From positions 62,001 through 126,000 of the forward strand of contig JARBJD010000185.1 of NCBI GenBank assembly GCA_033064195.1: 64,000 bases of DNA, read 5' to 3'. Below the pieces are notes generated by a model. That model searched no databases, was not told the origin of the DNA, and was given only the letters and a program-made list of their open reading frames with translations. A program made the position numbers and the translations under genes. The DNA comes from Blattamonas nauphoetae. Lineage: Eukaryota > Preaxostyla > Oxymonadida. Positions within the stretch are counted from its first letter, which is position 1; each line of letters opens with the position of its first letter. This document shows, piece by piece, positions 33,534-44,056 of the stretch.

Positions 33534-36500
33534 ATGAACCTACAAACTCTTTTCCTTGTTCATCTCCTGTATGTCGAATCCACGTTCACAGAACGAAGAT
33601 CTCGACCACTCTCTCTACAGATGGCCTTTACTTCTTCTCCAGAAGCCTCAGACATTTCTGGAAATGAACAAGCCTTTGTGTCTGAAGTCAACCTGAACCA
33701 TGGAACATATCATTCGAATGCGTATCTACTATATTCTTTGTCCATTTCACTGCATGGATCAGACACAAGAATCTGCCATACATCGTCATTGGCCAAGACT
33801 GAAACAATTGATCACCAATCAGAGAGCAATGAATATGGAAATGGAAACTCAACCCCATTCATATTTATGTTCTCAAATTCCACAATCTCGATGTCGCACA
33901 TTTCATTGGATTGTGGATGGCGCGGCACAAGTGTCGGAAGAATCTCGTCATCAAGATTGGCGATCGAGAACTGCCCGATCATCTCCAACCCTGAATCGTC
34001 TCCATTTGTGATTCACAACGGATGGGATGACATTGGAAGCTCGATATTCTTTGTTGATTGTTCTCACGAATCGATTGACAAGTCGAGCCTTCTCCCTTTG
34101 GTCAGTCTTGCTCCGTCCCACATGTCCCACTCCCGTCGCACAGACCACTCACAAGAAGTGTCGTCAACATTGGTGAGCTGTTCTGGCCTCTCGCTGTGCG
34201 ACACCGATCTCGTGTTTGGATCTGGTCCATTGGTTGGGTTCTCGTCATCAACAGAACAAAACACAAAATTTTGGAACAAATTGGAGACAGTGCTGACTGG
34301 GAGCAGACTTGTGAACATGACAAGCGGTGAGGAGAAGGGTGCGTTGGAAGGATGGAGAGGAAGTCAAAAGATTTTGGGTTCGTGTGTGACTCTGAGCACG
34401 AACCATCTTTATGGAACAACATGCATTGACATGAACTTGGGAGGGAGTCTTCTGTGCTCGAATACCTCCTTCTCGCACTGCCGCTCCTCCCTCGAACCAG
34501 AATTTGTAGAAAACGAACGTTACTCCCTCCAACACAAGACCAAAACTGACCAACAAAAATTCTATTGGCTCAATATTGATGATATAACCTTCCGTCGCTG
34601 CACATTCCTCTCGATGACATCTTCATCGAGTGGCACAGCAATCTATTTCTATCGCTCTCCCGGCGCCCTCACCGTGACTGAATGCTCCTTCTCGAAATGC
34701 CAAGCAACGAGTTCTTCAGGTGGAGCCATCAATTTCGGTCAGCTTCCAGAAAAGAACACTCCAATCGCAATCTCATCCTCGCTCTTTGTCGATTGCACAG
34801 CTGATCGAGCGGCAGCTCTTTATATCTTCATTGCCAGTGCCTGCACGATCACAAATGTTGTCTTTCAAAACCTCGTTGCTTCGAGTGATGACGGTGCTCT
34901 GTATGTGAGTCGTGCTGATGTTTACTCACTCTCGAACTGTGCCTTCAAGCAGTGTGTCGCTGAGGATTCTTCAAGCTTCGGAGGAGGAATGACCCTCCAT
35001 CTGATCCCAACTCTCACGATGGATTCTGTGTTGTTCAGAGAATGCAGTGCAAATCGAGGCAATGACATTTATTGTTCCGGTGGAATCGGGACAATTGAAG
35101 AACTTTCACCAAACATCACAAATTGTGATTCTACTTCAGACATGCCGAATGTGTCAGCCAATAAGAATGACAGCACTCTGATTCCTGCTGTGCCAGACAC
35201 ATCAACTGCAAGTCTTGTGGAGATTGGGAGCAATCCAAGTGCGGACCAGACATCATCGACGATTCGAATGAAAGTGTCCAACAATGTGGATGGGAAGATG
35301 TTGGTTTTGGTGGACAACACGAACAAGCACGAACCACCAAACGTCGACTCTCCCCCAACGATTGCTCGCCTTCTGACATTCGACTTCAGCACGTCGACCG
35401 AATCAGCCACGCAAGAAGTGTCATTTGGAGAATGGGAAGAACTGCAATATGAATCGGAATATTGTGTGATTGGGTCGTCGATTGCGAAGACTCGCCTCTC
35501 ATTTTCTTCATCACTTGCTCTGACAACACCAAATCCCGCTCGTATTGTGCAGATTGTTTGTTCACTGGGATCAGGAACAGACCACTGCTGGCTTGAATTT
35601 AAGGGTCGAACACTTCCGATTGGAACATACACCGTGAAACTTGTTACCGTTCCGGATTTCTCGTTCTCAGTTTCGTTTGATGGATCGACAGGGTCGAACA
35701 CTCTGAACATGTTCTCGTCTCGTCATTCGGAGAGATTATTTGGAACTGGAAGCAAACTGTCGTTCTCGACGAAATACGAAGTGGAATCGGTGACATTCGA
35801 AGGCAGCTCGAAATCAGTCATCCTCGACCCTCCTCGCCTCATCTTCACGACACCCGCCGAACAGCCTCGATTGATTTCAGTTGGTCCAGTCAGCTTCAAA
35901 GACGACTCAACAAAAGACGCTCTCCTCATCCCTCTCGTCGGTGTCGATCTGCCGAACGGCGAGTATGTCCTCAAACTCCTCTCGTCGTCGTTGGAATCAG
36001 TGTCTCTCCCAGTGACCTTCTCCTCAAGCGACTCAGAAACGATAGAAGTTGTTGTCTATTCGAAAGACGCCAATGAAATCAAACTGAAATATGGAATGAC
36101 ATACACAGTGGAAGAAATGACGAGTGGGACCATGAAATGTCTCTTGGAAACAGCATTCTCAATTCAAGTTCCTGCTGAACCGAAGCGAATCGAAGAAGGA
36201 ATGGTGACATTGAATCCAGTGAAGGATGAAGCGACAGTGAGACTGAAAGGAAAATTGTTGATTGACGGAACATACAAATTGGACCTCGATTCCGTGTCAC
36301 AGGAACTGACATCTGAACCATCTTTGAGCGAAGCTGAGGAACTGTTGTTCAAAGTGCCCATCAGTCCTTTGCCATCCTCGATTCTATCATTCGGGGAGAC
36401 ATACACGATTTCATTGCTGAAGATTGAGAGCGAGAGTGTGATCGTGAATTCAAACGTGAAACTCGTTGTTCCGGCCTATCAGTTGGTGATGACTGCCCAA

Positions 36501-38936
36501 GTTCACCCGAACTCGATCAACACAACAATGACGCTTGGCTTGACAGGGATTTGTCTCAAATTGGATGGATTCTACACTGTCACACTCTCTCCACCATTCT
36601 CGTTCGACATGTTGTTCAACAGCTCAACAACAGCTTCATCTCCCAAAATGATTCTTGGGCGTGCAAATTGTCTTCAACACAACACAGAATACACGATTGA
36701 GTCGATCACTTGTGTTGGAGATGAATCAGATGTGATTCAAACCGATGGAACCGTTTCGTTCACCACCCCAACGTTTCCTGTCCCACTGATACTGCACGTG
36801 AACGAGAAAGAAGGCAAAGACGATGCGTTCTGTGGGGCGAGCGATGATCCTTGTGCAACGATTGATTTCGCGTGGTCGATTGTGTGTGCGCTGAGAGCAA
36901 AGAAAACACTTGTGATTGTGAACTCGTCTGAACAAACACAGCCGATTTTGATCTCATCGGGAATGTCGCTCCTGTTCTGCAATGGAGGGAATGTAGAACC
37001 GACTCTGACAGTCCCTTCCTCAACATTGATGGGAGACCAAGCGGGAATGGTTGTTGTGTCAGACGCAACATTCTCGATTGTCGACGTGACGGTCAAAATC
37101 GACTCAACTGACCTTTCATTTGTCTTCCTGTCTGCCTCCGGATCGACCATCATTCTGAAAGAAGGATCTTTCGTTGGCACGCCACTGTCTGCTCTCTCAT
37201 CGAATTCTGAGAGCGAGGAAGTCTGTTCGTGGGAGAGTGGGATTGTCAGAGTTGACACCTGCATCACAACTCTCACTCGAATGACATTCACTTCTCTTTC
37301 GCAAGGAGCAATCCACATGAAGAATGGAAGTGTCGACGTTGATGGAGTGATCTTCCGCGACAACTCTCCGAATCTCGTCGCTTTTCCATCAGCTCGCCGA
37401 AACATCCGTTGTGTTGATGGAAGTGTGACGATTGGGAGTCTGAATGGAGGGGATGGATCGAAAGACCATCCATCCGCGTGGATGTCAGCAACAGACTGCA
37501 TACTGAATGGAAACGATGCTCGACGAGATTCTCCTCTGTTCGTGCCAACACTCTCGTCCAATTCAACAAGCTTATGGAATCAGAAGGAGAAACGATTCTC
37601 AGTTTTGATTGTTGGAACGACGATGATTCCTTGTGGTCTGAGTCTTGAAGTGTTTGAGATGAAGAAAGACAAATCGGAAGGAAAATCGGGGAATGTTGAA
37701 CTTTCATCGAACACAACTGACTCTTTCAACGAAACACACATCAACATCTCCGTCGCCCTGACTTCGCTGTCGTCGTTGGATAAGACTTTGGAATGGCGAG
37801 GACGATTGGTTTTCGGATCGAATCAAACAACCTCCGAATCATTCATTATCCAAAAGAGCTCGGCTGATCGGATGGCCCAATCGTCTCTGGACAACATGAA
37901 ATGGTGGCTTCCTCTGGTGATCGTATTGTCGTGTTGTGCCATCGTTGCCATCATTGTTATCGTTGTGATTCTCCGCCGACGACAAAAGCAGAAAACACTG
38001 AAAGATTCGGAAACACAACAGGCGTCGCCGCTCGAGATGGATGAAGAAAAAATCGAAGTGGAACAGTTTGACTACAAAAGAGGAGCGAATATTGGTCACA
38101 CGAGTGTGGATGGACTGAAAGCTGGATCGTTAGATCCTGAACGAGGAGACGAATCGACAACACTGCTTACAAAACAGATGAACGCACCACTCTCGGAATT
38201 TGTGAGTGTTTTGGACTGTTCAATGTTGGAAGCGAAGGAGATGTCGAAAATGGAGACACTATTCGATCGGCTGCACAAAAACAAAACAGGGATTGTTGGG
38301 AAGCGTCAGCGACAGATTGAGCTTGCTCGTGGTCTGCAGAAATTGGGGAAATTGAACACTCGTGCTGATGTTCTTCTTCGCCTTTCATCTCACTGGATCC
38401 TTGTTGATGTTGATGGAAGGCTGAGCATCCAAATGAATCGAGGACAGATTCCATCGCTTGGAGGACAATCCCATACGAATCACTCAACTGCAACTGACTC
38501 GATTGTTCGGGAAGAAACTCATTCAGTGAATGTGAGCAACGAGAATGCGAGCGGGATGAATCGGGCAGCAAAAGAGGTTCGAGAGAAAGAGGATCAAGAA
38601 GGCCAGCGATGGCAGGCGCCTGAACAGGGAGGGAACGATGGAATGCAATCAATTGTTCTTGAGAAGGTGACTGTTTTTCGGCTTGGCCTTGTGTTGTGGG
38701 AGATAGAGACGGGACAAGTTCCGTTCCAAGAAACTGATGGAGTGAATGCAGGTCGTCAACTGAAATCAGGAGTGAAACCGAACATGGATCTTGTTCAGAA
38801 TGCGGAGATGCAAGAATTGCTTCTGAAATGTCTGGAACTGAAACCAGCCGACCGAATTGCATTGAATGACCTGATCTCGTCACTCAGCTCCATCCCCGAC
38901 GATCCTGCTCCAACTCAACAACTCTTCGGCTCGTAA
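33534..38936 (+). CDS. Giant surface protein with kinase-like C-lobe, intact copy
   Basis: The ATG at 33534 gives a signal-like start (MNLQTLFLVHLLYVESTF). The frame is open 39 bp further upstream but without ATG. About 1,800 residues follow to TAA. The order is an N-terminal domain with GSGPLVGF and LYGTTCIDM, then a beta-helix-like region (CTFLSM, CSFSKC, GGAINFG, GGGMTLH). Next are at least five Ig-like modules bounded by ARIVQIVC, PRLISVGPVSF, PKRIEEGMVTL and similar strands, and then a block with CGASDDPCATID and FPSARRNIRC. A membrane helix is at about nt 37902-37970. The cytoplasmic tail ends in a kinase-like C-lobe from about nt 38600 (RWQAPEQ; FRLGLVLWEIETGQVPF). VAIK, HRD and DFG are missing. 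It is the best reference for the broken copies in this window. The role is inferred as receptor or adhesin with a scaffold-type tail. Confidence 0.88.
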   Translation: MNLQTLFLVHLLYVESTFTERRSRPLSLQMAFTSSPEASDISGNEQAFVSEVNLNHGTYHSNAYLLYSLSISLHGSDTRICHTSSLAKTETIDHQSESNEYGNGNSTPFIFMFSNSTISMSHISLDCGWRGTSVGRISSSRLAIENCPIISNPESSPFVIHNGWDDIGSSIFFVDCSHESIDKSSLLPLVSLAPSHMSHSRRTDHSQEVSSTLVSCSGLSLCDTDLVFGSGPLVGFSSSTEQNTKFWNKLETVLTGSRLVNMTSGEEKGALEGWRGSQKILGSCVTLSTNHLYGTTCIDMNLGGSLLCSNTSFSHCRSSLEPEFVENERYSLQHKTKTDQQKFYWLNIDDITFRRCTFLSMTSSSSGTAIYFYRSPGALTVTECSFSKCQATSSSGGAINFGQLPEKNTPIAISSSLFVDCTADRAAALYIFIASACTITNVVFQNLVASSDDGALYVSRADVYSLSNCAFKQCVAEDSSSFGGGMTLHLIPTLTMDSVLFRECSANRGNDIYCSGGIGTIEELSPNITNCDSTSDMPNVSANKNDSTLIPAVPDTSTASLVEIGSNPSADQTSSTIRMKVSNNVDGKMLVLVDNTNKHEPPNVDSPPTIARLLTFDFSTSTESATQEVSFGEWEELQYESEYCVIGSSIAKTRLSFSSSLALTTPNPARIVQIVCSLGSGTDHCWLEFKGRTLPIGTYTVKLVTVPDFSFSVSFDGSTGSNTLNMFSSRHSERLFGTGSKLSFSTKYEVESVTFEGSSKSVILDPPRLIFTTPAEQPRLISVGPVSFKDDSTKDALLIPLVGVDLPNGEYVLKLLSSSLESVSLPVTFSSSDSETIEVVVYSKDANEIKLKYGMTYTVEEMTSGTMKCLLETAFSIQVPAEPKRIEEGMVTLNPVKDEATVRLKGKLLIDGTYKLDLDSVSQELTSEPSLSEAEELLFKVPISPLPSSILSFGETYTISLLKIESESVIVNSNVKLVVPAYQLVMTAQVHPNSINTTMTLGLTGICLKLDGFYTVTLSPPFSFDMLFNSSTTASSPKMILGRANCLQHNTEYTIESITCVGDESDVIQTDGTVSFTTPTFPVPLILHVNEKEGKDDAFCGASDDPCATIDFAWSIVCALRAKKTLVIVNSSEQTQPILISSGMSLLFCNGGNVEPTLTVPSSTLMGDQAGMVVVSDATFSIVDVTVKIDSTDLSFVFLSASGSTIILKEGSFVGTPLSALSSNSESEEVCSWESGIVRVDTCITTLTRMTFTSLSQGAIHMKNGSVDVDGVIFRDNSPNLVAFPSARRNIRCVDGSVTIGSLNGGDGSKDHPSAWMSATDCILNGNDARRDSPLFVPTLSSNSTSLWNQKEKRFSVLIVGTTMIPCGLSLEVFEMKKDKSEGKSGNVELSSNTTDSFNETHINISVALTSLSSLDKTLEWRGRLVFGSNQTTSESFIIQKSSADRMAQSSLDNMKWWLPLVIVLSCCAIVAIIVIVVILRRRQKQKTLKDSETQQASPLEMDEEKIEVEQFDYKRGANIGHTSVDGLKAGSLDPERGDESTTLLTKQMNAPLSEFVSVLDCSMLEAKEMSKMETLFDRLHKNKTGIVGKRQRQIELARGLQKLGKLNTRADVLLRLSSHWILVDVDGRLSIQMNRGQIPSLGGQSHTNHSTATDSIVREETHSVNVSNENASGMNRAAKEVREKEDQEGQRWQAPEQGGNDGMQSIVLEKVTVFRLGLVLWEIETGQVPFQETDGVNAGRQLKSGVKPNMDLVQNAEMQELLLKCLELKPADRIALNDLISSLSSIPDDPAPTQQLFGS

Positions 38937-39750
38937 CCGATCACTTCACAACCTATCGATCCATCTCACCACTTCTAATCATCATTCACGCACACCGCAC
39001 CGTATTTTCTAACTCACTTCATCATCACTTTGAGTGTTGCACTCCGCAATGCTCATTGTCACGTCACAAGCACTCAGAGACACGTCTCTGCTTGCTTTCT
39101 TTCTTGCCCAGTCATCCCACTTCATCTCCAGTGTAAGCGTTCCCTTCCACATTGCCCATCGTCACGTCACATACAAGCAACGACGCACTCCACTCTGCAT
39201 GCTTTCTTGCATGCTCTGTCAGTCATCCCACAAATCCCGCAAGCACTTGAATCTCATGATTCGCAAATGAACTGGCACCCTTCAGCCACAATCACGTCAC
39301 TCAATCCTCGCTGACTCAACATTCCACTAGTCAAATTGGACTCGATCTCGTCTCTCTTTCGTTCGCGATAGAAAGACGTCTTCGTGTTCTTCACTATTTC
39401 AATCACCGTCTTTCTTCGTTCTTCATCAGATTCTTTCAGTCTTTTACACGGTCAAGAACATTACCACCTCGATGATGGTCGAATTGGAGGCTGGCTATCC
39501 ACTTCCGTTGACCACACAAGTCAGAAAGGTGGATTTCCGTCAACACATGAAGGATTTGTTCTTGTGACAATGATCGTGCCTTTCGTTCATTTCAGTTAAT
39601 TTAGGAAAGAAACACCATCAAGTACCAGGCAACTAAAATTGCAGAGAGTATTAAAATTCTAAATTTGTGAAAGTGTCTCTTTCATTGATATCACTTTGGG
39701 GTTGATCACAGTCCGGTCCGTCACTTTGGTAGAAATCCCTGCGATTCGGC
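38937..39750. other. Intergenic region with TCACGTCAC motifs
   Basis: This is the 3' flank of the intact surface-protein gene, with TCACGTCAC at 39059, 39162 and 39292, and the upstream region of the GTPase gene. No supported ORF. The stretch 39380-39600 has short frames without recognisable content. Confidence 0.6.
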
Positions 39751-42700
39751 ATGGAGGAGTTAACCCTTGCTTGTACAGTCCTCGGAGATGTAGCAGTTGG
39801 GAAAAGCTCTCTTATTCGCGCTCTGGGGGCTGTATTTCAAGAATCAGAAGTTAACGGTATCTTATCATAGTTATTTCAAGTTTTCTTCCATCCCGACACT
39901 AAATGTCACTGTATTTTCTGTTCATCTCTTTGTAGAGTTCTACTCTGATTTTGAATTGAAAACTGCGTTCCTTCAACAATCGAACTCCTCTGAATCAATA
40001 CAACAAATTGTCTTCTATGAACCCAGCCCCAACCAAGATTCATCAATCATAAGGTTCCTTTTCACACTTGTTCTGAGATTCTTCATCTGTAGGTGCGTCA
40101 CAGAATCGTTCATGATCCTACTGTGTTTCTCTCTTGATTCGGAGTCCTCATTCTCCTCACTTTCCACGAGGTTTGAATTACACCCTTGTTTTTACATCTT
40201 TTTCAGATGGTATCCTCTCATTGAGAATCTCCCTTTGCCGGAGGGACGAGATCCTCCTCGTGTCTTCCTGATCGGAACGAAAAGTGATCTATCACAAGAA
40301 TTTGAAGTTGATCCAGAATATGTATCATCTCTATATCCCCTTCATTTGAAATAGGCTTCAAATCTCGCCCAGTTACACCATTCTCAACTCATCTGTGTCT
40401 CGACTGTCGACAACGAGAATATTCGACTCCTCCGAAGCTTTGTGGGAACATTAGTGAAGAGAATAGAACAGGAAGATCACCCTTGGGAAGAAGAAGAGGA
40501 GGAGGATTCATATTCTCAGAGTGGCTCGCCGTCAAAATCGAGGGGCGATCAAAACAATCAAACCGACGAATACGTCGAAACTCCTGAGATTTGGGATGCT
40601 CCATCGCAATCTGAACAGCACCATGACCCATATTGGCAGCAGTACGAGACTGACGCTGATCACGGAAGAGCCAATCAACTGTGGTACGAAGCAGAGGAGA
40701 GAAGGTGTTTGGGGGAAGAAGAATACAAGCAATACACTCGACTCTTGATGGAGAGTAGTTTGGAGGATGAAAAACGTCTGTTAGAAGATCAATTACGAGC
40801 GAGTCATTCTCAAAAAGAAAGGGAGGCGATGGAGCGAGTGGAGCGATCTGCAATGCAAGTCGAAGAAGAATTTCAGCAGAGATTACTCCAAGAGGAGATT
40901 AAACAACAAGAAATTGCTGAATCAGAAAGGAAACGATTAGAAGAAGAAGAAGAAAGATTGAGGGAGGAGGAAGAGAGAAAACAGGCAGAAGAAGAACAAA
41001 AACAACGAGATTTGGAAGAAGAAAGGCAGCGAGAAGCAGAGCGAATTCGAGAAGAAGAGGAATATCTCCGCACCGAAGAGGAAAGAAGAGCCGCTGAAGA
41101 ACATCGTTTATCCGTCCAAAGGTGGATGGAAGCGGAGGAAACACGGAAAATGGCAGAAGAAGAAACATTCCAAAACTATCGACTCCAATCTGAGATGTTT
41201 TTGGCTCGCGAAAAGCGGAGAATGGAAGAAGAGAAGGAAAGAGAGGCGGAGGAGAGGATAGAAGAGGAGAGGAGAAAGGAGGAAGAGAGAAGGAGAAGAG
41301 AGGAACAGTTGCAGAGAGAGAGGGAGGACAAGGAGAGGATGGAAGAATATCAACGAAACTTGCAGGAAAGACTGCGACTCGAGGGAGTTGAGCGAAAACA
41401 GATGAAATTGGAGGAAGACATCCAAAACACGAGGATGAGGGCGGAACAGATGATTGAAGAAGAAAAGAGGCGGATGGAGCGAGAGAGGCAGAAAGAGGAG
41501 GAGAAGAGGAAGAGAGAGGAGGAAAGGAAAAGGAAGAGAGAAGAAGAGCACAGATGGAAAGAAGCGGAAGAACGAAAGCGAAAGGAAAAGGAAGAATCAA
41601 AAAAGCGGAAAGAAGAAAAACAAAAAGAGAAGCAGAAACGAGAACAAGAACTCGAAACAGAGCGGGCAAACGTCCTTCGTGTGGAGAGGGAAGCGATGGA
41701 GATGGCTGAACGAACAGCTCTCCAGCTGGCAGAGGAGTTCGAGAGGAGATTAAAGAAAGAGGAGGAGAGAAGACTCGAGAACGAAGAACTCGAACGACAA
41801 AGAGAAGCTGAGGAAGAAGAAAAGAAACGGTTCGACGAGGAATTGAAGCGGGAGGAAGAGGCCAGAAGAGAGCAAGAAGAGATGGAGCGCCAACGTCGCG
41901 ATGAAGAGGCAAACCGAATCAAAGAGAGTCGATGGAAAGAAGAATCAGAACGACTGAAAATGGCGATCGAGGACCAACTTTCGCATCAAATGAGACGGCT
42001 GGAAGAGGCGCAGAAGGAGGAAGAGGAGCGTGTGAGATGCGAGAAAGAGAGAAGGAGAAAGGAAGACTCTCTGAATCGACAGAGGATGAAGGAGGAAGAG
42101 GACAGAAGGACAGCTGAAAGAGAAAAGAACGAGAAAGCGGAACAGAAGGCTCTCGCTTTGGAAGAGGCTCGACGAAACACACTCCTTGCGAAGGAAAAAC
42201 AACTCCAACAACGAAAACTGGAAAAGGAACTAAAAAAGCGACAGGCTGATCAGGAAAGACAGAAAGAGAACGCCGAAAATGAACTGATGAAAGAAGAAGA
42301 CACTCGTGCTCGTCTTCTTCGTGCGAGGGAGGACGAAGAGAGACAGAAGAGACGAGAAGACCAACTCCGAATCGAGATCGCAGCGCAAGCCAAAGAAAAC
42401 CTCATCCGACGACTGAAATTCGAGGAAGAGGAGCGGAATGCGATGAAAAATGAAGAAGACGCCCTCCGAAGCCTCCAGCTCAAACACAGCGACTCCGACC
42501 CCTCCCTCCGAACACTCTCCTCGCACGCCACTTCTCATCGATCGTCAGGTCGTCATTTCTCATCTCCATTTTTCTCAAATTGCAGTGTGTCTCGCTTCGA
42601 CACAACAACTGATGGGAAGGTCAATCCCATCTATTCCTTCTCTCTCACCAACCATCTCCACACCTCCATCGATCTCGAACCGAAGCCTCGAAAGACAATC

Positions 42701-43678
42701 TTCGCCGAGGAACTTGAACAACGAGCACTCGTCTCTCCGCAAACATTCACGTTGGACAGAACACTCAAAACACCACCGCCAGCGAGATCGCTCCTCAACA
42801 CTCGCCCGATCACATCGAGGACTCGCCGATCAGCGAACATGTCTCCTCCGCAGACAGCTCGGACGAGAATGACGTCTAAAACTGAAAGACAGACGCCGGA
42901 CACTGATAGCTCGTTCTCGATCTTTCGAAGAATACAAACAGATGTCTCGGCGAAGCTGGCGGGCGAAGGGGAGTGGAGTGAGGCGGTGAAGATGGAGTTG
43001 GATCCGGCAGCGTCTGACGAGGAAGACGCCGGTCAGCAGACAACTCGAACAGAAAGATCGTCAGAAATGAGCCCGATTGGGGTGATTCACGCAGCTGTGC
43101 AGAAAGGAAAGACTGTTCAGATCAAAGTGTTCTCAAATACAAACGCGAAGGTTTTGGCAAAGTCGATCCGAGCGACGTTCATGTTGTCGAAGGAGAAGGA
43201 GATGGAATTGAGGAAGTGTGTGGAAGGGATTCTGAAGCGGTGGGAGGAGAAAGAGAACGAGAAGCGGAAGAAGGAAGAGGAGAAAGCTGAGAATGAGGAG
43301 AAGAGAGACAAACACGATTTGGACACGATTGATGAGACAAAGCCACAGCCACTCAAACAGCCCCGAAAATCAAAAAAATCAAAAACCGAAAACAGCGATG
43401 TCCCACTCTCGACTCGTCGAACAACCCAATCGCAAGGCCTACGGACTCAGCGCCACATTTTGTTCAAATTGAATGTTCAACTTGGGCACGGACGGACAGG
43501 AATCGTCGTTGTCAGAAAAGGTGATGATCCAGAACGGATCGCTCAATCGTTTTGTGTGAGGCACAAATTGGAGAGCGGGAATGTTGAGAAGATTCGGGAG
43601 ATGATTGAAGGGTATGCGTGCATGATGGAACGCGAGATTGTCGCGGAAAGGAATGAACTGGCACAAACAGCTCGATGA
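39751..43678 (+). CDS. Ras-like GTPase fused to long coiled coil
   Basis: ATG 39751 starts a small-GTPase domain: GDVAVGKSS is the P-loop (G1), SSIPTLNVT fits switch I, GTKSDL is G4 and CVSTVDNEN sits at G5. The G3 DxxG is not kept (VFYEPSPNQ), so hydrolysis may be altered. Frame-consistent introns are 39850-39880 (31 bp), 40054-40092 (39), 40171-40206 (36) and 40322-40354 (33, carrying an in-frame TAG). A 42-bp one at 42544-42585 is possible, and the stretch around 39911-39937 may hold another. After the GTPase domain the same frame continues into an acidic linker, then over 500 residues of Glu/Arg/Lys coiled coil (nt 40750-42480). A Ser/Thr-rich region and two similar 60-residue modules follow (IKVFSNTNAKVLAKSIRATF; VRKGDDPERIAQSFCVRHKL). 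A membrane-traffic or cytoskeletal scaffold is inferred. Confidence 0.75.
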
Positions 43679-44056
43679 ATCATTTTTGTCGCTCTCTTCA
43701 AAAACATGATCCATTGTTCAGCTTACCGAAGCCGCCTGTTGGAGCATCGCAGAGATGTGCGTGATGCATCACCGACTTCCTGTCTCTCGCCGGGTTTGTC
43801 AGACTCAAAACCCAATCGAACGCATCAAGTATTTTGTTCGAATCGGAGGTGAACAACACTTTTCAGCCTCAATCGTTTCTGATATGAATTTGTCATTCCA
43901 TTTTTCAGAAAACTTCAAATTGTGCCTTTGAATAAATTCTCATGCTGAATATCGGTCACTCTTTTATGCTATCCTTTGTGACTTCTCGTGAGTATGATCA
44001 AACCATATTTTCAGTATTCCAACTCAGTTTTCAACCATCTCTCACACCGTTTGAAT
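43679..44056. other. Intergenic region
   Basis: No supported gene. It contains GT-AG pairs (for example GTGAGTATGATC to TTTTCAG ending at 44014) that could serve a 5' exon of the cyclin-like gene, with an upstream ATG at 43942, but the phase works only with an alternative donor, so I leave this open. Confidence 0.45.

Noticed and set aside
39857-39935. A single 79-bp intron in the GTPase domain
   Set aside because: It keeps the frame but deletes the IPTLNV switch-like segment. The 31-bp intron at 39850-39880 keeps the frame and retains this motif, so it is preferred.
40054-40092. Segment kept as coding sequence
   Set aside because: It is open in frame, but it reads as a hydrophobic FLFTLVLRFF stretch inside the GTPase domain, and GT-AG ends with a pyrimidine-rich 3' part favour an intron.
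40352-40354. In-frame TAG as sign of a reassigned stop code, as in some oxymonads
   Set aside because: TAG, TAA and TGA all end clear genes in this window, and this TAG sits inside a GT-AG segment whose removal keeps the frame.
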